Source: Mycobacterium sp. MS1601
Lineage (GTDB): Bacteria; Actinomycetota; Actinomycetes; Mycobacteriales; Mycobacteriaceae
Assembly: GCF_001984215.1 (NCBI RefSeq)
Contig: NZ_CP019420.1
Span: forward strand, 558,001 to 622,000
Direction of reading: 5' to 3'
DNA length: 64,000 nt
The notes under the pieces were generated by a model. That model was not told where the DNA came from and did not search any database. It saw nothing but the letters and a program-made list of their open reading frames with translations. The position numbers and the translations under genes were made by a program. This document shows positions 1-8,264 of this stretch, in pieces; the stretch's first letter is position 1, and each line of letters begins with the position of its first letter.

Positions 1-1762
1 AGACTATTCCGTACGGCGCCAGTGCGTCGGCTATCAGTTCCGGGATCTCGAAGTCCAAGGCGCACCCACCGAGCAGCACCACGAACCCGATCTGTCGAAG
101 ATCGCCCGCCGGGGCGATACTGCGCAGGGACCGCAGGGCATTGACGACGAACACCCGCTCTTTGGCGGTGCGGCGCACCTCACGGATCCGTTCCAGCGAG
201 TGCCTGGTCGGGATGGGGTTCATCCCGCCTTCGTACTCCGACAGCGTCACCACCCGCGCGAATGCGGTGGGTGATAGCGGCTTCTCGAAGAACTGAACGG
301 TGCCGTTCTCGAGCCTGACGTGAAAGAAACTCTCCGCCTTGCCCAGTGGGCAACGCTTGATCTCCTCGGCCAGCTCCAGGTTGCCCAAACCGAGTTCGGC
401 GTCGATGAGTTTGGTGACCAGATCGCCGGCACCGGCCAGGTGGGTGGCCAGCACGTCGCCGTTCTGCTCGATGACCGCGGCGTCGGTGGAACCGCCGCCA
501 AGGTCGAGAACCACCAGGGGCTTGTCTGAACCCGGGGTTGTCAATGCCCCCAGCACAGCCATCTCGGCTTCGATGCCTCCGACGACAACCCGCACCCGGT
601 CCGCGCCCGCCGACCTCAACCCTTCGGTCACCGCGTCGGCGACGACCTTCATGCCGCTTTCCTTGGTGCGCACCATGGCCGCCAAGGCCACGGCATTCTC
701 CAACGCCACCTCACCGGCCACGCCGCCACGGACCTCCTGGGGAACGAAGGTGTCGATGGCGAGCAGGTCCTGGATCCGGACATCTGCCAACGCGTGATGG
801 GAGAGATCGGCCATGCTCTGGCGCACATTGGCGATCATCCCGCCGGTGTTGGTTCCGGACTCCCCCGCCACGTCGACAAGCGGACTCACCCGCTCCACCG
901 CAGCCATGATCTCGGTGGCACCGCGGGAAACATCGATGTTGGCAGTCTTCTTGGCCCCGATGAGATCCAGAGATCCGGCGGGAATGGTGCGATCGGCGAC
1001 GTCACCGGAGGGGGTGCGGACCACGACGGCCGAGCGGTTTCCGGTGAGCGCCCGCGCCACGGGGGAAACCACTCGGGTTTGATTGGGATCAAGTTCGAAG
1101 ATCGTCGCCAGCCCGTACGCGTTGGACAGGGTCCGGATGGACTGACCCGGACCGGCCACCTCCACCGCTGCCATCATGCCGCGAGGCACGGACTCGATAC
1201 GTGACACCTCGTCGATGATCGGGATCTTGGCCTCAAGACGGTTGGACACCAGCACAGCGTCGTCGTTGCAGAGTATGGCGCCGGTGATGTCGATCCCGCG
1301 CGACACGGCCGCGTTGATGGCCGCGGCCGTGTCGGCGAAGTCAATTCCTTTGGGTACCAACGGAATAACTGGTACACCGGGCTCGATGTCGGTGAGCGAC
1401 TCGAAGTCGACGATGACGCCGACTCCGAGTCCATGGCCACCGGGCGTACGCGGATCATGACCGATCATGGTCGATTCGGTGATGATGGTCTCGGTGATGG
1501 TCTCCATGGCCAACCCGCTGATGACGGGAGTGGCTTCGTTGAGGAGAACTACATCGAGATCGGCCAGCGTGGCGTGAACCCGCTCCAGTGCCCACGTGAC
1601 CGACTTGACCACGCCATCAACATTCTTGACCGTACCCTTGATGCCTGTGGTACGCGTCAAAGCCGAACTCAGATAGGTCACCACCCCGTCCGGAGAGATC
1701 TCCGCCAAGCTGGCTTCCGTGGTCGAGTTGCCGATGTCGACCCCGACGACCATCACATTCAC
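1..1762 (-). CDS. ddrA: Diol/glycerol dehydratase reactivase, large subunit (partial, 3' end beyond window)
   Basis: This is the ATPase subunit of the factor that swaps damaged, adenine-lacking cobalamin out of B12-dependent diol/glycerol dehydratase for intact coenzyme. The visible 587 residues carry the actin-like fold signatures: VGVDIGNSTTEAS near the N-terminus and LDLGGGSTDAAV near residue 420. The family is about 600-610 residues, so only a short C-terminal tail is missing past base 1. I chose GTG at 1762 because AAGGAG lies 8 bases upstream; an in-frame ATG at 1753 is the alternative but is 17 bases from that site. It follows the medium subunit by 36 bases, as the last visible gene of the dehydratase operon. 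The small reactivase subunit is not seen and may lie beyond the left edge. Confidence 0.93.
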   Translation of the reverse strand, partial: MNVMVVGVDIGNSTTEASLAEISPDGVVTYLSSALTRTTGIKGTVKNVDGVVKSVTWALERVHATLADLDVVLLNEATPVISGLAMETITETIITESTMIGHDPRTPGGHGLGVGVIVDFESLTDIEPGVPVIPLVPKGIDFADTAAAINAAVSRGIDITGAILCNDDAVLVSNRLEAKIPIIDEVSRIESVPRGMMAAVEVAGPGQSIRTLSNAYGLATIFELDPNQTRVVSPVARALTGNRSAVVVRTPSGDVADRTIPAGSLDLIGAKKTANIDVSRGATEIMAAVERVSPLVDVAGESGTNTGGMIANVRQSMADLSHHALADVRIQDLLAIDTFVPQEVRGGVAGEVALENAVALAAMVRTKESGMKVVADAVTEGLRSAGADRVRVVVGGIEAEMAVLGALTTPGSDKPLVVLDLGGGSTDAAVIEQNGDVLATHLAGAGDLVTKLIDAELGLGNLELAEEIKRCPLGKAESFFHVRLENGTVQFFEKPLSPTAFARVVTLSEYEGGMNPIPTRHSLERIREVRRTAKERVFVVNALRSLRSIAPAGDLRQIGFVVLLGGCALDFEIPELIADALAPYGIV

Positions 1763-1798
1763 CGATTGCGCTCCTTCTGGCTGACGACGACTTCCCAA

Positions 1799-2395
1799 CT
1801 AACCAGCTGCCGCCGTGGAGTACTCCGGCACCACCTCGACGGTCTTGGCGCCCTTTCGCACCAACTCGGTTTCCTTGAGGTGCAACAGCGCCGCCTTGGC
1901 CTGCCACCGGGGCCGGGCCATCTGGTCGTTGAGAGTGGGTACCGGTTCCGGCGATTCGCCCTTGGCGTACTGCGCTGCATTCGTACCGATGTTGCGGTAG
2001 GTCTCCAGCGTCAACAGGGGACACTGTGGGAACAGCTCCAGGCTGGACAGCCGGGGCAGATCACGCTGGTGGATCATCGACGTGCCGCGGGCCAGGATGC
2101 CGATACCGATCCCCGAACCCGAGAGCTTGGCGGCCGTGTGTGCCATCAATGCCAGGTCGGCGCTGCTCTGGAAGCGGATGATGCGCGCGTGCACTTCCTG
2201 TTCTTCGATGCCGGCCAGCATCTGCCGGATCACTTCAGCGTGAGGGAGATTGACGATCGTCTGGGTGAACAAACTCCCGAACGCGGGCGAGATTGCGATC
2301 ACCACCTCGTCGGGACGCTTACCGCGCTGGGCAGGGCCCACCTCGTTGAATGTGACCGAACGCTGGGCTTCCATCGTGTTCACTGCCATGATCAT
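1799..2395 (-). CDS. pduD: B12-dependent diol/glycerol dehydratase, medium subunit
   Basis: This 198-residue protein is the medium (beta) subunit of adenosylcobalamin-dependent propanediol/glycerol dehydratase, which contributes to the cobalamin-binding face of the heterotrimer. Family-typical stretches are VVIAISPAFGS, RIIRFQSSADLALMAH, SGSGIGIGILARGTS and the QRDLPRLSSLELFPQ region. It lacks the long N-terminal extension seen on microcompartment-targeted PduD proteins, which fits the absence of shell genes here. Its ATG overlaps the stop of the large subunit by four bases (ATGA), implying translational coupling. A second in-frame ATG six bases downstream could also serve as the start. Confidence 0.93.
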   Translation of the reverse strand: MIMAVNTMEAQRSVTFNEVGPAQRGKRPDEVVIAISPAFGSLFTQTIVNLPHAEVIRQMLAGIEEQEVHARIIRFQSSADLALMAHTAAKLSGSGIGIGILARGTSMIHQRDLPRLSSLELFPQCPLLTLETYRNIGTNAAQYAKGESPEPVPTLNDQMARPRWQAKAALLHLKETELVRKGAKTVEVVPEYSTAAAG

Positions 2396-4104
2396 TCCAC
2401 CTCCAACTCGGGATTCGACGCGCTCGTGACGTGGCGCAACCGTTTCATCTCTTCCCAGCGCTCACCCGACGGGCGGTACCCGCTGTCGGGTCCTGCGTAG
2501 TCGTTGGCGTCGTTGACCGCCGAGCGTGGGACGAGCTCCCGCGTGAGGATCGCTGAAGTCTGCAACAGATCACCTGAAACACGTTGGCGCAGAACCGACA
2601 GCAGATTCTCGGCAACATCGGCGAACCCGGTGGCCTCCAGTGCCTTCACCAGGTCCAGACCCGTGACATTGCGATCCATGACCTGCTGGGCACCCTTGAG
2701 GTCTTCGAGGACGTCGCGCGGGATCAGCTCGTTGCTGCCGTTGGCGTACACCGCAGCGTCCACCTCGGCGTCGGTAATCGGCGGCAGGTCGAGATAGCGA
2801 AACACCGCTTGCAGTGCCTTCCCGGCACGACTGCGGACGGCCAGGATGTCGGACTCCTTGACGTGCCGCAACCCTCCGTCGATCTGCAGATCACGCTGGA
2901 TGGTGTTGTAGTCGTCGTAGTCGTCGCTCTCCAGATTCGAACCCGCAAACATGTTGTCGTAGTTCGGCATCGAAGAGAATCCCGAGCACACCAGGTCGGT
3001 TCCGGGCATCATCTGCGGCATCAGGCGGGCGGTCCGGCGCATCGGGGAATGCGAGAAGGACTGGTCGTTGCCCGACGCACATTCGAGGTCCACGGCGGAG
3101 GCCACCAGATTCTCGGCGGCAACCGCACGGATACCTGCCGGCACTGCACCGGGCACGCCGATACACGAGATCGAACCGTTCTGCAGGCCTTGTACACCGG
3201 CACCCTTGGCGATCAAGATGCAGCGAATCTCCAAGTACAGCATGGACTTACCCTGGGCGTTACCCATCTGCACCTCGGAACCCGTGCCGGAGGTGAAGCG
3301 CATCTTGATACCGCGCGAGGCGTAGGCCGCAGCCAGGAACGCCTTGGACCACGGGGTGTCATCACCGTCGACGAACACCGGCTCTGTGCCGTACACCGAG
3401 ATGGTCTCGGCATAACCGGTGATGCCGCGCATCCCGAGATCCAGCTCGGTGGCTTCCTCCAGTGCGCACTGGGTCAGCGGACCACCGGTACCGACCTGGC
3501 TCCCGATCTGCTGGGCCATGGCCACCAGCGGAGCGTAACGGACCACACCGAGGGTGGTTTCGACCTCCGAGAAGCCCCGAATCGAGGCCTCGGCGGCGTC
3601 ACACGCCACCTGCAGCGGATTGTCCCTGGCGCTGGTGCAGTGCCCCTGGTTGGCCGGAGTGCGGCGCGCCCGCATCTTCTGCATCGCCATCATGATCTCG
3701 ACGATGTTGAGTGTCTTGCACACCGCCAGCAGCTTGGCCGGTGTCAGACCCTTGGTGATGGCAATGACTTCCTGGCGGGTTACGCTGGGGTCCACCATCA
3801 TTCGGGCGATCTCCTGGGCGGAGAGCGCCATCGACTGCTCGGTGGTCGCCACATCCAAGGCCTTGTCCGCGATGAACTGGTCGATGAAATCGAAGTTCTC
3901 GCGAGCTACGCCGTCCATCTCGACGATGAGGCCGTTCTCCACCTTGACCGAGGGCTCGGGGTCGAACGGGCTGTCCATCGCCACCATGCCCACTTCGGGC
4001 CACTCCTCGACGAACCCGTCGAGATTGACCGGACGGGCTTCCAGGATCAGGGTTCGAGCGGAATGACGGATTCCGTCGCTCTTCTCAATTGCTTCTGCGC
4101 TCAT
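2392..4104 (-). CDS. pduC: B12-dependent diol/glycerol dehydratase, large subunit
   Basis: This is the catalytic (alpha) subunit of the dehydratase, a TIM barrel in which a 5'-deoxyadenosyl radical converts 1,2-propanediol to propanal or glycerol to 3-hydroxypropanal. The 570-residue product shows family blocks such as RPVNLDGFVEEWPEVG near the N-terminus, the substrate-pocket stretch RFTSGTGSEVQMG and the metal/diol region around ECASGNDQSFSHS. Start ATG 4104 has GGAG seven bases upstream; an in-frame ATG at 4149 would extend into the small-subunit gene and is not favoured. Diol versus glycerol preference cannot be told from sequence by eye. The neighbouring GlpF and GlpK genes make glycerol plausible. 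Confidence 0.95.
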   Translation of the reverse strand: MSAEAIEKSDGIRHSARTLILEARPVNLDGFVEEWPEVGMVAMDSPFDPEPSVKVENGLIVEMDGVARENFDFIDQFIADKALDVATTEQSMALSAQEIARMMVDPSVTRQEVIAITKGLTPAKLLAVCKTLNIVEIMMAMQKMRARRTPANQGHCTSARDNPLQVACDAAEASIRGFSEVETTLGVVRYAPLVAMAQQIGSQVGTGGPLTQCALEEATELDLGMRGITGYAETISVYGTEPVFVDGDDTPWSKAFLAAAYASRGIKMRFTSGTGSEVQMGNAQGKSMLYLEIRCILIAKGAGVQGLQNGSISCIGVPGAVPAGIRAVAAENLVASAVDLECASGNDQSFSHSPMRRTARLMPQMMPGTDLVCSGFSSMPNYDNMFAGSNLESDDYDDYNTIQRDLQIDGGLRHVKESDILAVRSRAGKALQAVFRYLDLPPITDAEVDAAVYANGSNELIPRDVLEDLKGAQQVMDRNVTGLDLVKALEATGFADVAENLLSVLRQRVSGDLLQTSAILTRELVPRSAVNDANDYAGPDSGYRPSGERWEEMKRLRHVTSASNPELEVE

Positions 4105-4114
4105 TGTTGTTCTC

Positions 4115-4543
4115 CTACTCACCCTCGGAAAGAATATCGCGCCGCTCATAGACGTCGGCGGCTTCGCGAACCAGATCAGCCAGGAGAGATGCGCTGTATT
4201 GCGTCTCGAGTTCCTCGGCTATTGCTTCGAGTTCCGCTTTTGTCGAGGCATTCGGTCGCAATGCGTTGTAGATCTCCAGAACGCGTTCGTCGCTAATCGC
4301 AGTCATTTCCGCTGCGCGCCGGAGATTGGCCCCGAGCTGAGTCCTGCCGACTTTCTCGGAAACCTGCGCCTGCATACGCAGAGTTTCCGGTGTTATGCGT
4401 AGATCCGCAGCACGAATATCACCCGATACAACCGCGTCGAGGGTGATGTCGTCAATCGATCTTCCGGTGGGAGTGAATAACAAATCTCGACGGTTCACAC
4501 TCAGTGGATAGTCCACTGCGGGATCGAGGACGGGTTGCGTCAT
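4115..4543 (-). CDS. pduE: B12-dependent diol/glycerol dehydratase, small subunit
   Basis: This 142-residue protein is the small (gamma) subunit and the first gene of the dehydratase operon. It begins with a conserved YPLSVNRRDLLFTPTGRS block and contains ITPETLRMQAQVSEKVGR and LRRAAEMTAISDERVLEIYN, all typical of PduE/DhaC. It is shorter than enterobacterial PduE at its N-terminus, which in those species serves microcompartment or solubility functions. ATG 4543 is supported by GGAG seven bases upstream. Ten bases separate its stop from the large-subunit start. Just upstream lies an inverted repeat that could control the operon. Confidence 0.93.
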   Translation of the reverse strand: MTQPVLDPAVDYPLSVNRRDLLFTPTGRSIDDITLDAVVSGDIRAADLRITPETLRMQAQVSEKVGRTQLGANLRRAAEMTAISDERVLEIYNALRPNASTKAELEAIAEELETQYSASLLADLVREAADVYERRDILSEGE

Positions 4544-4895
4544 TACACTGCTCCAAGAGGTGTGGGGTGACCTGAGTCACCCGTCGTCACAGTTGCGGGC
4601 ACGGTCGTTACACGCGTCACAATTGTGTCCCCGGTCACGTTGCACCAACGTTGCATAGGTATCCACCTACCCATCTGGGCAGGTCAGGCACTGAACGTTC
4701 GGGCCGATGAATGCATATTCGCGAAACACAACGCCTGTTCTCGGATGTCTGTCGAGACCGCCCGGACGCTGTTGCGGTGGCCGGGGGCCGCCCCCTCGGC
4801 CGCTCCGGGGCAGCCGTCGCCACCAGGAGGTGTCCCTCGGGTCATCGTGTCTTCGCTCTTGCATTTCCTACTCACGCGGTTAATCTTCGAACACC
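4544..4895. promoter_or_regulatory. Divergent intergenic region between dehydratase operon and fhuF-like gene
   Basis: This 352-base gap separates pduE (leftward) from the FhuF-like gene (rightward). It contains a perfect inverted repeat GGGTGAC-CTGA-GTCACCC at 4565-4582, 22 bases from the pduE start, and a perfect ten-base palindrome CACAATTGTG at 4618-4627. Close to the rightward gene, TTGCAT (4859-4864), 16 bases, then TAATCT (4881-4886) resemble a promoter placed so that transcription would begin at or just before ATG 4896, with no ribosome-binding site visible, so a leaderless message is possible. I see no convincing coding sequence here. Confidence 0.5.
4565..4582. promoter_or_regulatory. 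Candidate operator upstream of pduE
   Basis: This is a seven-base perfect inverted repeat, GGGTGAC and GTCACCC, with a four-base centre CTGA. It lies 22 bases before the pduE start codon, so a bound protein would block or position RNA polymerase for the dehydratase operon. The cognate regulator is unknown; the LuxR-type protein at 5749 is the nearest candidate. Confidence 0.4.
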
Positions 4896-5645
4896 ATGGA
4901 AATCACCGGAAGGCTCCCCGTTTCCCCGCCGGGAACGCAGCGCGACGCAGCAGAATTACTGCGAAGAACCGCCTCCCTCGGGGATTATTTTTCTCTCTCC
5001 GAAGTGGCGGGGAACGGATGGCGGAGCTGGGACGCGCTGCTAGACCCGGATACGTTGCTCAACATGGCGAGTAGAACGCGGAAAGCGGTGGCCGCTTCGG
5101 CCGGTTGCCCGGAAGAGCGCATTCCCCTCAGAATGGCGGCATCGTCGTTCCACATTGGTGTCGCGGCGCGGCTGCTGTCTCCGCTCATCGGCGCTGCGGT
5201 CCGCGAATTCGCCGTTCCTGTGCTCAAAGCCGAATCCCTTTTGTGGCGCTCCACGGAGCATCATTGCCCGCAATTCGGTGTACAGGGCTTGGGCTGCACC
5301 GAGGCAAAGGAGGTGGACACCGCAGCTGCCGCCATGTCCGCGTCGGTCATCGACGAGGTTCTGGCGCCCATGGGCCGTGCCATACGAGACGCGACAGGAC
5401 TCTCCGAAAAGGTGACCCGAGGCAACGTGATCTCTTCTGCCAACGGTTCGGTGACCGTACTGGCGATGCGTCATCCCGAATACGAGCAGCGTGGTCGAGC
5501 GGTGATCACAGCCCTGCTTGAGAGCGAATACCTGCACGGCACAGGATATTTCAATAACAGTCAGTTCCACAGGCGCAGCTGTTGCCTCTTCTACACCGGA
5601 CCGCACGCCGGGCTGTGCGGCGACTGCGTCCTGACGGCTTCGTGA
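4896..5645 (+). CDS. FhuF-like [2Fe-2S] protein, possible cobalamin or siderophore reductase
   Basis: This 249-residue protein ends in the FhuF C-terminal motif C-C-x10-C-x2-C (Cys229, 230, 241, 244), which in FhuF coordinates a [2Fe-2S] cluster that reduces ferric siderophores. The middle contains SSFHIGVAARLLSPLIGAAV and a later ITALLESEYLHGTG stretch typical of the family. No transporter or siderophore gene is nearby. It instead diverges from a B12-dependent dehydratase operon and precedes corrin genes, so reduction of cob(III)alamin or cob(II)alamin for re-adenosylation is an attractive inference. The sequence does not prove this. ATG 4896 lacks a ribosome-binding site but sits nine bases after a TAATCT box. 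Confidence 0.8.
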   Translation: MEITGRLPVSPPGTQRDAAELLRRTASLGDYFSLSEVAGNGWRSWDALLDPDTLLNMASRTRKAVAASAGCPEERIPLRMAASSFHIGVAARLLSPLIGAAVREFAVPVLKAESLLWRSTEHHCPQFGVQGLGCTEAKEVDTAAAAMSASVIDEVLAPMGRAIRDATGLSEKVTRGNVISSANGSVTVLAMRHPEYEQRGRAVITALLESEYLHGTGYFNNSQFHRRSCCLFYTGPHAGLCGDCVLTAS

Positions 5646-5748
5646 AAGCCGCCATCGTGAGCATCCAGTGGCTTCGAACACGATGCAACGTTCTTGCAGC
5701 GCTTTCGCCGCTATCATTCGCCCGCTGACCTGAAGGACGGAGTCGACC

Positions 5749-6537
5749 ATGGGTTGGTCTCGAACACAACACTCTTTTGCGGGCCAGGATCTCAACAGCC
5801 CTACACCCTCAACGCCGCATCGTGACTCCTACGCCGAAGCGCCTTTTCACAGCGCGATCACGGTTCGAACCGTTTTCGCAGTGAATGACGACCTGCTGCG
5901 GCATGGCCTCATTCACGTGGCGTCTCAAGCCATGGGAGTCCAGGTGGTGGCCGAGTCACGGCTGGGACCCGGCCTCTTCGACGATCTGCAGGACCTGCAG
6001 TTCGACCTCCTCGTGTTGGGGGTGGACAGTGAGTATCCCCTTGCGCAAGTCCTCGGACAATGGCCTGCAGATGCCAAGGTGATAGCCGTCATCGACGACA
6101 CCGACGCAACACGACAGGCGGTCGGACTGCTACGCGCCGGCGTTGACGGATTGATTCACCGGAGATCGCCGTCCCACGAACTACTCAACACGATCCAGCG
6201 CGTGATCGAGGGGAAACCAACCCTGGACTCCTTGAGTTCGGAATCGGTGATTGCCGAACTGCGTTGTGCAGAACACGAGCCCGTGATCGATCAGACCAGT
6301 ATGCTGACGCGTCGAGAGCAAGAGGTGCTGGCTCTGCTGACAGAGGGTCTGGACAACAGGACCATAGCCAAACGGCTCTTCATCGCCGAGGCAACAGTGA
6401 AGTTCCATCTACACAACATCATGGAGAAGTTCGGCGTGCACAAACGCGCGGCCCTGGTGTCGGCCGCACTGCGTGGCCGCCGATCCGGAAGTCGCAGCGG
6501 TACAGTCGGATACCTTTTCCCCGCATCGGTTCGGTGA
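5749..6537 (+). CDS. LuxR-family regulator with degenerate receiver domain
   Basis: The 262-residue protein has a C-terminal LuxR/FixJ helix-turn-helix, from LTRREQEVLALLTEG (residue 186) through RTIAKRLFIAEATVKFHLHN to about residue 240. Residues 38-150 look like a receiver fold (TVRTVFAVNDDLLRHGL onward). The phospho-acceptor aspartate position in FDLLVLGVD appears to be glycine, and the conserved lysine region reads IHRRSP, so phosphorylation control is doubtful. GGAG lies six bases before ATG 5749. It sits between the FhuF-like gene and a uroporphyrinogen methyltransferase gene, all co-directional, so it likely governs the dehydratase/corrinoid genes in response to a non-phosphate cue (inference). 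Confidence 0.85.
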   Translation: MGWSRTQHSFAGQDLNSPTPSTPHRDSYAEAPFHSAITVRTVFAVNDDLLRHGLIHVASQAMGVQVVAESRLGPGLFDDLQDLQFDLLVLGVDSEYPLAQVLGQWPADAKVIAVIDDTDATRQAVGLLRAGVDGLIHRRSPSHELLNTIQRVIEGKPTLDSLSSESVIAELRCAEHEPVIDQTSMLTRREQEVLALLTEGLDNRTIAKRLFIAEATVKFHLHNIMEKFGVHKRAALVSAALRGRRSGSRSGTVGYLFPASVR

Positions 6538-6639
6538 TAGGCGGGCGCATCTGAGTGCCACCTACAGAGAACCTGCGCGCCGGGTGATGCGGAAATCTCG
6601 ACCGCGGCACAGCACGGCCCCAAACGAAGGTGAGAATGC

Positions 6640-7803
6640 ATGACCCTGAACTCCCGCCGCCGGGACAGCTCTGTTCGCGGTTCGATCACAGTGAACCTGC
6701 CCATGGCAGGACGAACAGCGTTGGTAGCCGGAACCACCGGGTCGGCAATGGCCACGACGAGCGAGTTGGTGGGCGCCGGCGCACGGGTGACCGTGGTGGC
6801 CATGGCACCCACTCCGTTCCTCTCGGACCTGGCCGATCGAGGTCTGATCACCCTGCACGAACGCGGTGTCACGCGCAGTGATGTTCAGTCGGCAGTAATC
6901 GTGTTTGCATACACCGGCTTTCGAAGCTGCGACGACGAAATTCGTCGCGAAGCAGCCGAACTCGGAGTCTTCTGCATCAGCGGCGAGGCCACAGAGCCTG
7001 CCCCTCTTTCGTACTCGACCTTGGAAGCTCGAGCGACGGTGGGTCGTGTCATTCTCGTCGGCGGGGGTCCCGGAAGCCCCGGCCTGCTGACCGTGGCGGG
7101 TCGCGACGCAATAGCCGAGGCCGACGTCATTGTGGTTGACCGGCTGGCGCCAGTGAGCGTGATCAACGCATACGCCCCACGTGCCACCTTGGTGGATGCC
7201 TCCAAGATCCCTGGAGGCCGCCGCATGGAACAAAGCGAGATCAACGCCGTGATGATCCGGCACGCGCTGGAGGGCAAGACCGTCGTACGCCTGAAGGGCG
7301 GTGACGGTTTCGTTTTCGGCCGGGGCGGCGAAGAGCTCGATGAGTGTGTCCGGGCAGGGATCCCCGTCGATGTGATACCCGGCGTCAGCTCCTCGATCGC
7401 GGCACCCGCCTCAGCGATGATCCCGGTGACCCACCGCGGTCTCACCCAGGGCTTCACCGTGGTGTCAGGTCACGTCGCGCCTGACAGCCCGGAGTCCACC
7501 ATCAACTACGGGGCGTTGGCACGCACCAACACCACCATCGTCTTGATGATGGCCATGGCCAACCTGGATGCCATCGCGCAGGCGCTCATCGATGGTGGCA
7601 TGGACACCGGTACGCCGGCCGCAGTGATCGCCGACGGCAGTATGCCCAGCCAACGTGAGGTCCGTGCCACTCTGAGTACCATTGCCGCGGCGGCCCGCTC
7701 CGCAGAGATCGGGCCGCCTGCCACCGCCGTGATCGGAGCGGTGGCGGGTTTCATCCCCGGACTGGCCAGCTTGGGCCGGACAGAGCTGAACACCACCGCA
7801 TAG
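6640..7803 (+). CDS. cobA: Uroporphyrinogen-III C-methyltransferase with reduced N-terminal Rossmann-like domain
   Basis: The C-terminal about 255 residues are a complete SUMT, which adds two methyl groups to uroporphyrinogen III to give precorrin-2. Signatures are VILVGGGPGSPGLLT near residue 135, VVDRLAP, VVRLKGGDGFVFGRGGEE and PVTHRG. The first about 125 residues resemble the dehydrogenase/ferrochelatase half of CysG (ITVNLPMAGRTALVAGTTG), but the expected glycine-rich NAD loop reads AGTTGSAMA and the domain is shorter. NAD binding is therefore uncertain and the protein may only methylate. The gene follows the LuxR regulator by 102 bases on the same strand. It could feed corrin or siroheme synthesis. 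Confidence 0.88.
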   Translation: MTLNSRRRDSSVRGSITVNLPMAGRTALVAGTTGSAMATTSELVGAGARVTVVAMAPTPFLSDLADRGLITLHERGVTRSDVQSAVIVFAYTGFRSCDDEIRREAAELGVFCISGEATEPAPLSYSTLEARATVGRVILVGGGPGSPGLLTVAGRDAIAEADVIVVDRLAPVSVINAYAPRATLVDASKIPGGRRMEQSEINAVMIRHALEGKTVVRLKGGDGFVFGRGGEELDECVRAGIPVDVIPGVSSSIAAPASAMIPVTHRGLTQGFTVVSGHVAPDSPESTINYGALARTNTTIVLMMAMANLDAIAQALIDGGMDTGTPAAVIADGSMPSQREVRATLSTIAAAARSAEIGPPATAVIGAVAGFIPGLASLGRTELNTTA

Positions 7804-7815
7804 GCGCCGGGCGCT

Positions 7816-7838
7816 GTAGCCCCCTCTCAGGGGGCTAC
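7816..7838. terminator. Hairpin between convergent cobA and osmC-like genes
   Basis: A ten-base perfect stem GTAGCCCCCT/AGGGGGCTAC with a three-base loop lies between the two converging genes and overlaps the osmC stop. There is no clear T-tract, as is common for actinobacterial hairpin terminators. Confidence 0.55.
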
Positions 7839-8264
7839 GCGGGCGTCGACGGTGATGGGAACCGCCGATAGTGCCCGACCCACCGGGCATTTCGCCGACG
7901 CCTCGCGAGCGGTCGCAATGAAGTCCGCCTCGCTGCCTGGCACGTCATGACCTACGACCGCCAGTTCGATGGCAATGATGCCGAAATCGACATCGGGGCC
8001 ACCCTGTGTCACCACGACTTCCACATGAAGATGCGGCGCCTTGTCCGGCGCAGAATCCAGCAGAGCAGCCAGTTGCATGGCGTAACAGGACGCATAGGCC
8101 GCGGCCAGGAGCTCCTCCGGTGAGGTCACCGTGGCTGCAACAGATGCGCGGGTGGCCAGCGAGTACTCGAAGGAGCCTTGTCCAGAGGACGTCAGCTCGA
8201 CGGTGCCACTTCCTTCGACCAGAGATCCGTGCCAGTCGACCGTCGATGTGCGCGAGCTCATCAT
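7827..8264 (-). CDS. OsmC/Ohr family peroxiredoxin-like protein
   Basis: This 145-residue protein is of the OsmC fold, which reduces organic hydroperoxides with a pair of cysteines. Both are visible: one in AAAYASCYAMQLAA (mid-protein) and one in ASAKCPVGRALSAVPI near the C-terminus. ATG 8264 overlaps the stop of the adenosyltransferase gene (ATGA); a second ATG follows at once. As the last gene after glpF, a small ORF and pduO, it may protect radical-enzyme or corrinoid chemistry from peroxides or reactive aldehydes, which is inference from context. Confidence 0.9.
   Translation of the reverse strand: MMSSRTSTVDWHGSLVEGSGTVELTSSGQGSFEYSLATRASVAATVTSPEELLAAAYASCYAMQLAALLDSAPDKAPHLHVEVVVTQGGPDVDFGIIAIELAVVGHDVPGSEADFIATAREASAKCPVGRALSAVPITVDARVAP

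Noticed and set aside
2584..4296. 570-codon plus-strand frame opposite the dehydratase large subunit
   Set aside because: It is antisense to pduC, rich in His, Arg and Gly with no domain, as expected of a shadow frame in GC-rich DNA.
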